From: Bradyrhizobium sp. CCGUVB4N
GTDB taxonomy: Bacteria > Pseudomonadota > Alphaproteobacteria > Rhizobiales > Xanthobacteraceae
NCBI RefSeq assembly: GCF_024199945.1
Contig: NZ_JANADP010000001.1
Coordinates: forward strand, 4,464,001-4,528,000
Length of the DNA: 64,000 nt
Direction of reading: 5' to 3'
The position numbers were made by a program, and so were the translations under genes. The notes beneath the pieces are model-generated. The model was not told the DNA's origin. It saw only the letters and a list, made by a program, of their open reading frames with translations, and did no database searches. Numbering within the stretch: the first letter of the stretch is position 1; each line of letters opens with the position of its first letter. This document shows, piece by piece, positions 34,248-42,312 of the stretch.

Positions 34248-34357
34248 TGCATTTCGATGACAGTGCTTGCCGATGACAGCGCTCGTTGTGGGTCTGGCGG
34301 CCATGCCGGCCTGGAGCCTGTCCATCGCAGCCCAAACCGGGCTAGAGTGGGCGCAGG

Positions 34358-35086
34358 ATGCGCGCGGGGCCGGGGACACGGCTGGTGTTTGAAGGCTTCT
34401 ACAAGGTGCGATTTCAGCTCGGCGACAGCGTCGGCCGGAGCGTGATGCATGCCGGCAACGGCAAGATGCTCGGTGGCAATTCGGCGTTCGCCCATATCGG
34501 CACCTACGAGAAGACCGCAGGTGGCGTCGACATCGTCATCAAGACCGTCCGCCACAACCCCGATCCGAACTACCGCGCCATGGCCGGCACCGACGATGCG
34601 ACGCTGATCGCGAAGGGTTTTGCCGACGGCGATCTCTACCGCTTCAAGGGCGAGCTGAAGGAGCTGCCCGGCGTGCCCTTTCAGTCGCTGATGACGCCGA
34701 TCACGGAGGACGAGGTGCCGATCGCCGGCGGCGTCGGCGAGGCCGGGATCGCCGATGGCCTCTACTCGATCCATCTGCGTATGCTCGACGGTGTCGACGG
34801 CGGGCTCACCGGCGTGATGCTGCTCAACCGGGGCCGCATCCTCGGCGGCGATGCCTCGTTCTATTACCTCGGCAGCTACACCGCCGCGAACGGCCGCTGG
34901 AAGGGGCAGATCCTCAACCAGGAGCACACGCCCGCCAAGGACGATCCGATCTTCGGCGGCCACGAGGTCGGCATCGGCTTCTCCGGCAGCTATGACGGCG
35001 AGGAGGCGGTGCTGGAAGCAACCGCGCTGGCCGGCAAGCGCAGCTTGCGCCTGACTGCGGCGCTGAAGCTGATGCATCGCGCCTGA
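34358..35086 (+). CDS. GrlR-like protein with two tandem domains (242 aa)
   Basis: Two copies of the GrlR-like unit are joined. Residues 10-110 begin with EGFYKVRFQLGDSVGRSVM and have GKMLGGNSAFAHIGTY. Residues 130-240 begin DGLYSIHLRMLDGVDGGLTG and have RILGGDASFYYLGSY and HTPAKDDPIFGGHEVGIGFS. The second unit is closest to the protein at 29295, and both units pair with those of the gene at 37403. The ATG at 34358 is used; a GTG at 34385 with a gggg site is also possible. It is followed 19 bp later by a substrate-binding-protein gene. Confidence 0.85.
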   Translation: MRAGPGTRLVFEGFYKVRFQLGDSVGRSVMHAGNGKMLGGNSAFAHIGTYEKTAGGVDIVIKTVRHNPDPNYRAMAGTDDATLIAKGFADGDLYRFKGELKELPGVPFQSLMTPITEDEVPIAGGVGEAGIADGLYSIHLRMLDGVDGGLTGVMLLNRGRILGGDASFYYLGSYTAANGRWKGQILNQEHTPAKDDPIFGGHEVGIGFSGSYDGEEAVLEATALAGKRSLRLTAALKLMHRA

Positions 35087-35105
35087 TCGCACCAGGAAAG
35101 TGCCC

Positions 35106-35789
35106 ATGGAAAAAATTCGCATGCTCTCGACGCTCGGCCTGATGGGCGCGATGCGCAGCCTGTCCTTCGCCTTCGAGGCGGCGAGCGGCATTCACGTCGA
35201 TGCCGACTTCGCGCCGACGCTGGCGCTGCTCAAGCGCTTACGCGCCGGCGAGGCTGCCGACCTCGTGATCCTCACGCGCGAAGGGCTCGACGAGATGATC
35301 GGCGAGGGCCGGGTGATCGCGGACAGCGCAGCCGACCTCGCGCGCTCCTATGTCGGCCTCGCCGTGCGGACCGGCGCGCCGCATCCCGGCATCGCCAATG
35401 AAGCCGCGCTGCGCAAGGCGCTGCTCGCGGCCCGGTCGGTCGCCTATTCACGGCTCGGCGCAAGCGGCGTCTACTTCGCCCAGCTGATCGTGCGGATGGG
35501 CATCGCCGCCGCGATCAACGCCAAGGCCACCATCGTCGAGCAGGGTTTTACTGCCGAGCGGCTCGTCAGCGGCGAAGCGGATCTGGCCGTGCAGCAGATC
35601 AGCGAGCTGAAGCAGGTCGAGGGCATCGAGGTGATCGGCCCGGTCCCGCATGATTTGCAGACGCCGTCGGTGTTTTCCGCAGGCCGCATGGTGGATGCGA
35701 AGCAGGCCGAAGGCGCCGAGGCGTTGCTGCGCTATCTGGCATCGCCGGAGGTCGTGCCCGTCTTGCGCCGATCAGGACTCGAGCCTTGA
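35106..35789 (+). CDS. ModA-like substrate-binding domain protein
   Basis: This 227-residue protein starts at the ATG after aggaaag. It reads as a periplasmic-binding-protein fold of the ModA/extracellular solute-binding type: LGLMGAMRSLSFAFEAASGI, LKRLRAGEAADLVILTREGL and VQQISELKQVEGIEVIGPVP (ligand region). Oddly, no signal peptide is visible, whereas transport-linked ModA is exported. It may be a cytoplasmic sensor-type relative. It lies just downstream of the second GrlR-like gene and may share its transcript. Confidence 0.82.
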   Translation: MEKIRMLSTLGLMGAMRSLSFAFEAASGIHVDADFAPTLALLKRLRAGEAADLVILTREGLDEMIGEGRVIADSAADLARSYVGLAVRTGAPHPGIANEAALRKALLAARSVAYSRLGASGVYFAQLIVRMGIAAAINAKATIVEQGFTAERLVSGEADLAVQQISELKQVEGIEVIGPVPHDLQTPSVFSAGRMVDAKQAEGAEALLRYLASPEVVPVLRRSGLEP

Positions 35790-35815
35790 AATCGCCGGGG
35801 CGTCAACGCAACGTG

Positions 35816-36643
35816 ATGGCCATGCGGATCCATCTCTTTGCCGTCCTCGTCGCGCTCGCCGTGCCTGTCGCTGCCCATGCGCAATCGGCCGACCTCGTCC
35901 TGTGCGATCGCGTCGCCGCCGATCCAAGCGATCCCGACAAGCCGGCTGACGTGAAGGGCGTGCCTGAGATCGCCGCCTCCGACGTCGCAACCGCGATCAA
36001 ATTCTGCAAGCAGGCGGCATCCTCGTCGCGCCGCGCGATGTTCGCGCTCGGCCGTGCCTATGCCGCCAACCGGCAGACGGCCGAGGCGATCGCGGCCTGG
36101 CGCAAGGCGGCCGACAAGGGCTCCAGCGCTGCGATGGTCGAGCTCGGCGTCGCCTACGGCACCGGCTCCGGCGTGGCCAGGGACGAGCCACAGGCGCGAA
36201 AGCTGTTCGAGAAGGCGGCGCAGGCCGGCAATCCCCGCGGCGTCTCCAATCTCGCGGCGCTCGGCAACGCCGGCGGTGGCGCGCCCGCCGATCCGGCGCA
36301 GGCACGCACGCTGCTCGGCAAGGCCGCCGAGACCAACGCGGAGGCGCAGTACCAGCTCGGCCTGATGCTTGCCAACGGCAATGGCGGCGAGAAGGACGAC
36401 GTCGCGGCACGCGCGCTGTTCGAGAAGGCGGCCGCGCAAAACCATCCCGGCGCGCTGGAGCGGATGGGGGCCTTCGCCGAGGGCGGCCGCGGCGGTCCGA
36501 AGGACAAGGATGCCGCAAAGGCATATTACGAGCGCGCTGCTGCGCTCGGCGACGAGGACGCCAAGAAGGCGCTGGAGCGGCTGCGCTGCCCTTACGCGAT
36601 CAAGGACAAGCAAGGCAAGCTCGTCACCACGCTGTGCTTCTGA
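35816..36643 (+). CDS. Secreted Sel1-like repeat protein (275 aa)
   Basis: The start at 35816 gives a signal peptide (MAMRIHLFAVLVALAVPVAA). About five Sel1-like repeats follow, for example AMVELGVAYGTGSGVARDEP, ARKLFEKAAQAGNPRGVSNL, AQYQLGLMLANGNGGEKDDV and AKAYYERAAALGDEDAKKAL. Such proteins act as protein-binding scaffolds in the periplasm. Short cysteine pairs at the ends (LVLCDR, LRCPYA) may be linked. A partner cannot be named. The ModA-like gene lies 26 bp upstream. Confidence 0.85.
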   Translation: MAMRIHLFAVLVALAVPVAAHAQSADLVLCDRVAADPSDPDKPADVKGVPEIAASDVATAIKFCKQAASSSRRAMFALGRAYAANRQTAEAIAAWRKAADKGSSAAMVELGVAYGTGSGVARDEPQARKLFEKAAQAGNPRGVSNLAALGNAGGGAPADPAQARTLLGKAAETNAEAQYQLGLMLANGNGGEKDDVAARALFEKAAAQNHPGALERMGAFAEGGRGGPKDKDAAKAYYERAAALGDEDAKKALERLRCPYAIKDKQGKLVTTLCF

Positions 36644-36674
36644 CTCATGTCGATGTGATGAGAGCCCGCAGGGC

Positions 36675-37133
36675 TCACTTCATGTAGTAGGCGAGATTGT
36701 TGCGGGCGTCGCGATAGGTTGTCTCGAGGAAGCCGGGATATTGCGCCGCCGCCTGTGCCACCGCGCGCACGACGCAAGCCCAGAAATCGCCGTCCCACTT
36801 GAAATGCGCTTCGGCCGCGCCCTCGAACTTGACGGCGGTGATGATGGCCTGCCGGACCGCATCGTCGCCGGCATGCGGATGGGCGCGCTTGAGATAACCG
36901 AACATCGGCCCCTCATGGGCGTGGTCGCGATCGTGGCGATATTTCGCACCGATCTGCTCCGGTGAAAGCGTGCGATTGATGCGCGCCTCTTCGGCGGTCG
37001 GGCGCCCCTTGATCGAATTCAATAGGTAGCGCCAGCGCCAGAGTTCGAATGCGGCATCGAGCAGCGGCTGCTTCGCAGCGCTGGCGATGAAGGCTGCGAT
37101 CTGCTCGTCGGCTGAGGGTTCAATCGGGTCCAT
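36675..37133 (-). CDS. Hypothetical protein (152 aa, start uncertain)
   Basis: The start at 37133 (MDPIEPSADEQIAAFIASAAKQ) is preferred over 37187, where the extra residues lack coding character; neither has a clear ribosome site. The protein is soluble and rich in helix, with RWRYLLNSIKGRPTAEEA, RDHAHEGPMFGYLKRAHPHA and a C-terminal YRDARNNLAYYMK. The DHAHEG motif and several aromatic residues suggest a metal or small-molecule site, but I do not recognise the family. It is convergent with the Sel1-like gene. Confidence 0.65.
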   Translation of the reverse strand: MDPIEPSADEQIAAFIASAAKQPLLDAAFELWRWRYLLNSIKGRPTAEEARINRTLSPEQIGAKYRHDRDHAHEGPMFGYLKRAHPHAGDDAVRQAIITAVKFEGAAEAHFKWDGDFWACVVRAVAQAAAQYPGFLETTYRDARNNLAYYMK

Positions 37134-37402
37134 GCCGCTTGGTCGCGCGCAGGCACTTGCGGGTTCGAAAGGCGAAAACAACCCCATGCACAGTAGCCAG
37201 GGGGCTGACGAAACACCCGGATAGCCGAACCAAACGGTCGGATGCGGATTTTACGAAATCTGCTTGCTCCGTCGGGCAAAACAGGCGCATGATGGCATCA
37301 TGGCACGACCGGCTCCGCGCGCAGCCTGCGCGGAAAAGCCGGATGGCTTCGGTGCGGCGACGGTGCTAGGTAGCCCGCGATTCCTTTATTTTTTGCGGGT
37401 TC

Positions 37403-38116
37403 ATGACTTTGCTCGACGGGCTCTACAAGGTTGAATACGGCATCCACGAGGCCTTCGGGCGCAGCATCATGTGCCTGCACGACGGCAAGATGTTAGGGGG
37501 CAATTCCGCCTTCGCGCATCTCGGCACCTATTCCGAGCGGGACGGCGAGATCGTTGCCGAGGTGATCACCGAGCGCCACAACGAGGACCCCCATTACAAG
37601 CCGCTGATGGGCGCCGACGTCGCAACGATCGGCGCGCGCGGCAAGCTGGTCGGCAACCAGATCCGCCTGGAGGGCAGCGCGGACACCATGCCGGGCGGTC
37701 AATTCTGGGCCAACCTGACGCGCCTCGATGAGGACGAGGCGCTGCCGCCCCGCGGCACGATCGGGCATGGTGGCATCGCCAACGGCCTCTATGGAATGAG
37801 CCTGCGCGCGCTCGACGGCGTCGATGCCGGGCTCTCCGGCGTGATGCTGCTGATCGACGGCCGCATCCTCGGCGGCGATGCGTTCTTCTACTACCTCGGC
37901 GCCTATTCGTCGGCGGACGGCTGCTGGAAGGGCGAGATGCTCAACCAGGAGCACACGCCGGCGAAGGGCGACAATCCCGTGTTCGGCGGCTACGAGGTCG
38001 GGATCGGTTTTTCGGGGACCTGCACGGAAGACAGCGGCGAGCTCGAGGGTATCGCACTCGCCGGCAAGCGCAGTCTGCGGCTGGCGGCCTCGCTCAGGCT
38101 CATGCGGCGGGCGTAG
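37403..38116 (+). CDS. GrlR-like protein with two tandem domains (237 aa)
   Basis: A second tandem-domain member of the family. Residues 5-105 start with DGLYKVEYGIHEAFGRSIM and have GKMLGGNSAFAHLGTYSE. Residues 125-237 begin NGLYGMSLRALDGVDAGLSG and continue RILGGDAFFYYLGAYSSADG, HTPAKGDNPVFGGYEVGIGF and ALAGKRSLRL. Both halves align with the two halves of the gene at 34358, so the two genes are paralogs descending from one duplicated unit. The role is unknown. It is followed by a gap with no gene. Confidence 0.85.
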   Translation: MTLLDGLYKVEYGIHEAFGRSIMCLHDGKMLGGNSAFAHLGTYSERDGEIVAEVITERHNEDPHYKPLMGADVATIGARGKLVGNQIRLEGSADTMPGGQFWANLTRLDEDEALPPRGTIGHGGIANGLYGMSLRALDGVDAGLSGVMLLIDGRILGGDAFFYYLGAYSSADGCWKGEMLNQEHTPAKGDNPVFGGYEVGIGFSGTCTEDSGELEGIALAGKRSLRLAASLRLMRRA

Positions 38117-38351
38117 GGCGTCTCATCGGCTGTCGCGTCTGCTCTGCTAGAGCAAGGCGACGTTCGAGCCGTGCGTTTGGATGTTGGCCTTGGGCCAGAC
38201 GCCGACCCCGCAACGGTGCGGGCGACGTTCTGTGGCCCCATGTCGATGGCGCAGATCGTCCTGCACCCTCCGAATTGCCGGTATCTGTATGCCGTGGTAC
38301 AACCCTTAGCTGTAGGGACGGCATTTCCGTCCCGAATTTGGGAGGTACCCT
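38117..38351. other. Gap without a gene, about 235 bp
   Basis: I see no supported gene or clear hairpin. Short overlapping frames (38171-38641 and 38275-38529) are shadows of the gene that starts at 38352. The sequence near 38300-38350 may hold its promoter. Confidence 0.4.
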
Positions 38352-38909
38352 ATGCGACCGTCATTTGGCTTCGCCGTGCCGTCCGCCATCGTTACCTTGT
38401 CAGCTGTCTTGCTGTGCAGCAGCACGGCAATGTCACAACCCACACCAAGCTCCTCACTTCCCACCGTCTCGGTCGAAGCGCCGAAGGCAAGAACGACTGT
38501 TGTGCCGAGGCAGGGGCGAACGACCGTGACTTCCCACCACCACCGGGCAACCGGCTCATCGACCGCTCAAGGGCCGGTATTCGGCCCGAATACAGTGTTG
38601 GGGAAGATCGCCAGGCTGGAGCGATCTGCCAGCAGCTGTAACGGTGGCTGCGAAACCAGTTACAGGGTCGGCAACGCTCCCTGGGTTGGATGTAGCATGG
38701 CTGCCGGAGGCGGGACGGGCGGAGCGATTGACGGCAGCAATTTCTCGTCAACGTGCACGGACACGCTCAGCTACAACACTTACGCGCAGTGCGTAGAGAC
38801 CAAGGCTCTCCTTGGCGCGCAACCCAGAGAATCCCGGTGGATTTGCACCAGCCTGCTGGCCGGAGGCAAGTTGCCCGGCGAAAGGCGAGTCGCCGAAAGC
38901 CGCCACTAG
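38352..38909 (+). CDS. Secreted hypothetical protein (185 aa)
   Basis: The product starts MRPSFGFAVPSAIVTLSAVL, a signal peptide ending near TAMS. The mature part is rich in Ser, Thr, Pro and Gly (TVSVEAPKARTTVVPRQG, HHHRATGSSTAQGPVF) and contains several cysteines (SCNGGCETSYRV, WVGCSMAAGG, CTDTLS, QCVETK, WICTSL) that probably form disulfides in the periplasm or outside the cell. A Gly-rich region with GGGTGGAIDG sits near residue 120. I know no family for it. Confidence 0.65.
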   Translation: MRPSFGFAVPSAIVTLSAVLLCSSTAMSQPTPSSSLPTVSVEAPKARTTVVPRQGRTTVTSHHHRATGSSTAQGPVFGPNTVLGKIARLERSASSCNGGCETSYRVGNAPWVGCSMAAGGGTGGAIDGSNFSSTCTDTLSYNTYAQCVETKALLGAQPRESRWICTSLLAGGKLPGERRVAESRH

Positions 38910-39119
38910 TCGACGCCGCCCACTGACTGCATAGAGACACAGGACAGCATGGCTCGAAACCTTCGAGCCTTGCTCGTTGTCCGCTTCGGGTCACAAGCCG
39001 CCGACGACCACTAGACGCGGCGACTGCCGCTCTAGGCCCCGAAGCGGACGTTCGCGCGTACTTACCCTCGCGCCTCATCGGTGTGCGAGCAGGGGGCTCA
39101 AGTGACCGGGCGCACGCGT
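38910..39119. other. Gap without a gene, about 210 bp
   Basis: Nothing convincing is visible between the secreted protein and the regulator, which converge here. Small frames on both strands are shadows. Confidence 0.4.
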
Positions 39120-40694
39120 TCATGGGGGGAGGCCTGCGATGTGGCAAGCCCGATTGATCCGTTCGAGGTGTTCCGGGATGTAAAATTGGGCGAGCTTGGG
39201 AATGAGTGTGGAGATGCGCAGCGCCGGCCTCGCTTCGACTAGGCGTGCACTGATCATCCGGGCTTCCTCGACCCGTCCGGACATTGCGTGGCATGCCGCC
39301 AGAATAAATTGTGCGTTTAGATAGTTAGGGCGGTGCAACACAGCCGACTTGGCCCATGATGTCCCGTCCTCGTATCGATCTGCCAAGAAATGCGCGAACG
39401 CTATTCCGGTCTGCATCAAGAAAATAAACGGATCCATGGGGCTTAAGCGCCCCCCGGCATGGAATTGCTTAAGTGCCGCGTCTAGGTTGCCGCGGCGAAT
39501 GTGCTCCCAGCCGATCGTATACTGTGCGAGAGCCAGGCTTGGGTTAAGTTCATGCGCTCGGAAGACGAGGGCAACGCCTTCGTCGATCTCATATAGTACG
39601 GCGGCAATTGCCTGCCCAACCCTCACGAGTACGGTTGGATCGTCCTTATCGAGTTCAATCGCGCGCCTTGCAAACAGTCGGGTATCATTTCGTTCCTGAT
39701 CCGCATCAACCGTCCAGCCGAAGACCTTGCGTTGCAGGTAGCAATAAGCACCAAGCGCGTATGCTACCGCCAATCCGGGATCGATCTTGACTGCAAGCCG
39801 GGTCAGTCTGAGGGCTTCAATGTTTTGCTCGCGGGTGAATTGATAGAAGCTCGAGAGTGAACGAAGATAGTAGTCGTAGGCCTGAAGATTTTCGGTTGGC
39901 TTGCGCTTTGCGCGCTCTATCTCGGCACGCTCCAAGTGAGGAAAGAGTGCGCTAATCACGCTGCTCGTCACTTGGTCCTGCAGATCGAAGATGTCATTGA
40001 GTTGGCTGTCGAAACGGTCTGCCCAAAGATGGGCACCCGTCGTGGCCTCGATCAGCTGCCCGATAATGCGAACTCGGTCGTTGGATTTGCGCACACTGCC
40101 TTCGAGTACATATCGAACTCCTAGCTCGCGTCCGACCTGCCTGACGTCGACAGTCTTGCCCTTGTAGGTAAAAGTGGATTGTCGCGCGATGACGAACAGC
40201 GATTTGGATCGTGAGAGGCCGGTAATGATGTCCTCGACCATGCCTTCGGCGAAATACTCCTGCTCTGGATCGGAACTCAGGTTAATAAACGGGAGAACGG
40301 CTAGCGACGGTATGTCGGGAAGCGTGAGGGCACCCTTGGCCGTTTCTCCTTGGATTTCGGTTACTACCCCTGTGGAAGCGTTGTGAGCTTCTTGCACAGT
40401 GCCGATAAAGCGATAGCCTTTCCTCGGCAGCGTCTTGATCAACCGCTGCTTCTCCCCGGAATCGCCAATCGCGGAGCGAGCGGCATTCAGCCGGGTCGTC
40501 AGCGCGGCATCCGACACGCATCGCCCCTTCCAAATGGCTGCGATAAGATCGTCCTTGCAGACGACGCGCTCGCGGTTGCGGATGAGGTAGTCAAGCAGGT
40601 CAAAGGCTTGTGGCGTCAGGGCGACGACTTTTGTATCGCGGTATAACTCGCGGCGGCCGGAATCCAGTTCGTAGTCTTCGAAGAGATAGCGCAC
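39120..40694 (-). CDS. CadC-like winged-helix regulator with TPR region
   Basis: The GTG at 40694, after a ribosome-like aaggga, gives 524 residues beginning VRYLFEDYELDSGRRELYRD. Residues 1-100 form an OmpR/CadC-type DNA-binding winged helix (LTPQAFDLLDYLIRNRERVV, LIKTLPRKGYRFIGTV). A TolB-like segment then shows SLAVLPFINLSSDPEQEYFA and GRELGVRYVLEGSVRKSNDR. The rest is TPR-like (AYDYYLRSLSSFYQFTREQN, NPSLALAQYTIGWEHIRRGN). Such soluble regulators lack the membrane helix of CadC; the signal is unknown. It is divergent from the DUF1127 gene. Confidence 0.87.
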   Translation of the reverse strand: MRYLFEDYELDSGRRELYRDTKVVALTPQAFDLLDYLIRNRERVVCKDDLIAAIWKGRCVSDAALTTRLNAARSAIGDSGEKQRLIKTLPRKGYRFIGTVQEAHNASTGVVTEIQGETAKGALTLPDIPSLAVLPFINLSSDPEQEYFAEGMVEDIITGLSRSKSLFVIARQSTFTYKGKTVDVRQVGRELGVRYVLEGSVRKSNDRVRIIGQLIEATTGAHLWADRFDSQLNDIFDLQDQVTSSVISALFPHLERAEIERAKRKPTENLQAYDYYLRSLSSFYQFTREQNIEALRLTRLAVKIDPGLAVAYALGAYCYLQRKVFGWTVDADQERNDTRLFARRAIELDKDDPTVLVRVGQAIAAVLYEIDEGVALVFRAHELNPSLALAQYTIGWEHIRRGNLDAALKQFHAGGRLSPMDPFIFLMQTGIAFAHFLADRYEDGTSWAKSAVLHRPNYLNAQFILAACHAMSGRVEEARMISARLVEARPALRISTLIPKLAQFYIPEHLERINRACHIAGLPP

Positions 40695-40852
40695 GACGCG
40701 AAATCCCTTAAGCCGTCCCCGGTTAGGCTCGGCAACATTTGGAGGACGGAGAATAAGCTGCCCGTAAGGAAAATGTAAGCGACAGATTAAGCGTGCCGGG
40801 TCGGATCCTGGCAGCTTGCCTGGGTGGAAACAAGGCACCCGAGGATGCTGCA

Positions 40853-41092
40853 ATGAACACGTTTTACCAGACAGCGGGCTTGGTCCAGACGACAGCACAG
40901 CGAGGCAATGTCAGCGCTCTCAAGAATTGTTGGGACGCTTTTCAAGAGTGGCGGAAATGGGAGCGGCTGCGGCACGATCTTTATAATCTAAGTGATCGAG
41001 AGCTTATGGATATCGGGATCTCGTATGGCGAGATCGACTACGTTGCCTCGAATCGAAATACTGACCCGCGAGGAATACGTTCCGGATCATAA
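40853..41092 (+). CDS. DUF1127 family small protein
   Basis: The ATG at 40853 gives 79 residues, with WRKWERLRHDLYNLSDRELM and DIGISYGEIDYVA. That stretch is the DUF1127 motif (arginine-rich helix, then L-S/D-R-x-L-x-D-I-G). Longer forms of the family act in phosphate and carbon metabolism and virulence through RNA or protein contacts. Short ones like this are of unknown function. It is divergent from the winged-helix regulator gene. Confidence 0.88.
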   Translation: MNTFYQTAGLVQTTAQRGNVSALKNCWDAFQEWRKWERLRHDLYNLSDRELMDIGISYGEIDYVASNRNTDPRGIRSGS

Positions 41093-41161
41093 GCCGTTGA
41101 TGCTGCGATTTTCACGTGGCCTCTAGGAAGCCGACGCATGGTGACGCGCCGCCACGCCCCA

Positions 41162-41791
41162 TCACGGCGCCGGGCACGCCGCTCCCGTCTTCACCCAGGC
41201 CTCCACCAATGCGCCGGCCTGCTCCTGTGTGCCCGGTGCAGGCGCGCGGCCGAAGCCGGGCTTCCAGGCCCAGCCGACGAGGGTGTCCTTGCCGATGTGG
41301 TCGATCAGCGCCTCCACCTTGCGGCCGCCGTTGCGCACGGGGTCCCTGATCTGCTCGCAGATCTCGCCGACCGTCTTGCCTTCCCAGGCCATCTCGCGCG
41401 GGGCGAGGTGCCATTCGGGATGGCCGGGAATGCGGCCGGGCTCGAAATTGGCCTTCTGGTGGCAGGTGTGACAGCGCATCGCCTCGAGGCCGTGGCCGTC
41501 GGCGCCGCGCGTCACCGGCGGCTGATGCAGGCGCGGATTGTCGCCCTGGCGCGGGCTGTCGCCGGCCGGATGGCAGTTGGTGCAACGTGGATGCGTCAGC
41601 ACTTTTCCGAGCTCGGTGAAGATCGCGGCCGAGCGTTTTTCGGTGTCTGCGATGTTCGCAAAGCTTTCGGGCGAGGCGAGGCCGTGGCTCGCCGTATCAG
41701 ACGCGGCGTAACCGGCGCACAGGCTGCTCGTCAGCGCCGCCATCACGGCCATGATCTTGATGCGCGTGGTGATCATCCCTTGCGCACTCAT
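41162..41791 (-). CDS. Exported c-type cytochrome of the molybdenum hydroxylase operon
   Basis: The start at 41791 gives 209 residues and overlaps the stop of the 2Fe-2S subunit gene (ATGA). A signal peptide precedes the mature part (ITTRIKIMAVMAALTSSLCA). Two CXXCH heme-binding sites, HPRCTNCHPAGD and MRCHTCHQKA, indicate a diheme cytochrome, and HPEWHLAPREMAWEGK supplies further conserved residues. It most likely takes electrons from the exported hydroxylase. The operon position supports this. Confidence 0.9.
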   Translation of the reverse strand: MSAQGMITTRIKIMAVMAALTSSLCAGYAASDTASHGLASPESFANIADTEKRSAAIFTELGKVLTHPRCTNCHPAGDSPRQGDNPRLHQPPVTRGADGHGLEAMRCHTCHQKANFEPGRIPGHPEWHLAPREMAWEGKTVGEICEQIRDPVRNGGRKVEALIDHIGKDTLVGWAWKPGFGRAPAPGTQEQAGALVEAWVKTGAACPAP

Positions 41792-42312
41792 TTGGTGGCG
41801 ACGAGATAGCGACTGGAATCGGCGAGGATCACGTCGCGCACCGCCTCGTGATATTTGATGTAGCCGGTGCAACGGCAGAGATGCCCGTCGAGCGCATCCG
41901 CAATGGTCTGCTCCAGCGCCTCGCGGGCGACAGGCGCGCGCGACAGACGTTCGAGCAGCACCTGGCCCTCATTGAGGAAGCCGGCGGTGCAATAGCCGCA
42001 CTGGAAGGCGAAGTGATCGATGAAAGCCTGCTGCAGGGCCGAGAGCTGGCCGTCCCTGGCGTGACCTTCCACGGTGCGGATCGACTTGCCGTCGAAATTC
42101 ACGGCGGGCGCGACGCAGGTCGGGCTGGTGTAGCTCGTGCCATCCGGCGCGTCGACGATGATGGCGCAGCTCAGGCATTGCGCGGCGCCGCAGCCGAACT
42201 TGGTGCCGGTCATGCCGAGCATCTCGCGCAGGAAATCGTTCATCGAGAGATCGTCGCGGACATCCATCGGGCCATGTTTCTGGCCGTTGATGGTGAGGCT
42301 GAGGGTCGTCAC
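41788..42312 (-). CDS. 2Fe-2S subunit of a xanthine-oxidase-type molybdenum hydroxylase
   Basis: The GTG at 42312 gives 174 residues that overlap the end of the large-subunit gene by four bases. The N-terminal plant-type 2Fe-2S domain holds GCGAAQCLSCAIIVD with a further Cys near the PTCVAP segment, and the C-terminal domain holds QCGYCTAGFLNEG and LDGHLCRCTGYIKYHEAV. No signal is visible, so it may be exported in complex with the Tat-bearing large subunit. It transfers electrons from the molybdenum site to the cytochrome. Confidence 0.95.
   Translation of the reverse strand: MTTLSLTINGQKHGPMDVRDDLSMNDFLREMLGMTGTKFGCGAAQCLSCAIIVDAPDGTSYTSPTCVAPAVNFDGKSIRTVEGHARDGQLSALQQAFIDHFAFQCGYCTAGFLNEGQVLLERLSRAPVAREALEQTIADALDGHLCRCTGYIKYHEAVRDVILADSSRYLVATK

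Noticed and set aside
29295..38116. Type III secretion locus suggested by GrlR-like genes
   Set aside because: No secretion apparatus, effector or chaperone genes are in the window; the family occurs widely without such systems.
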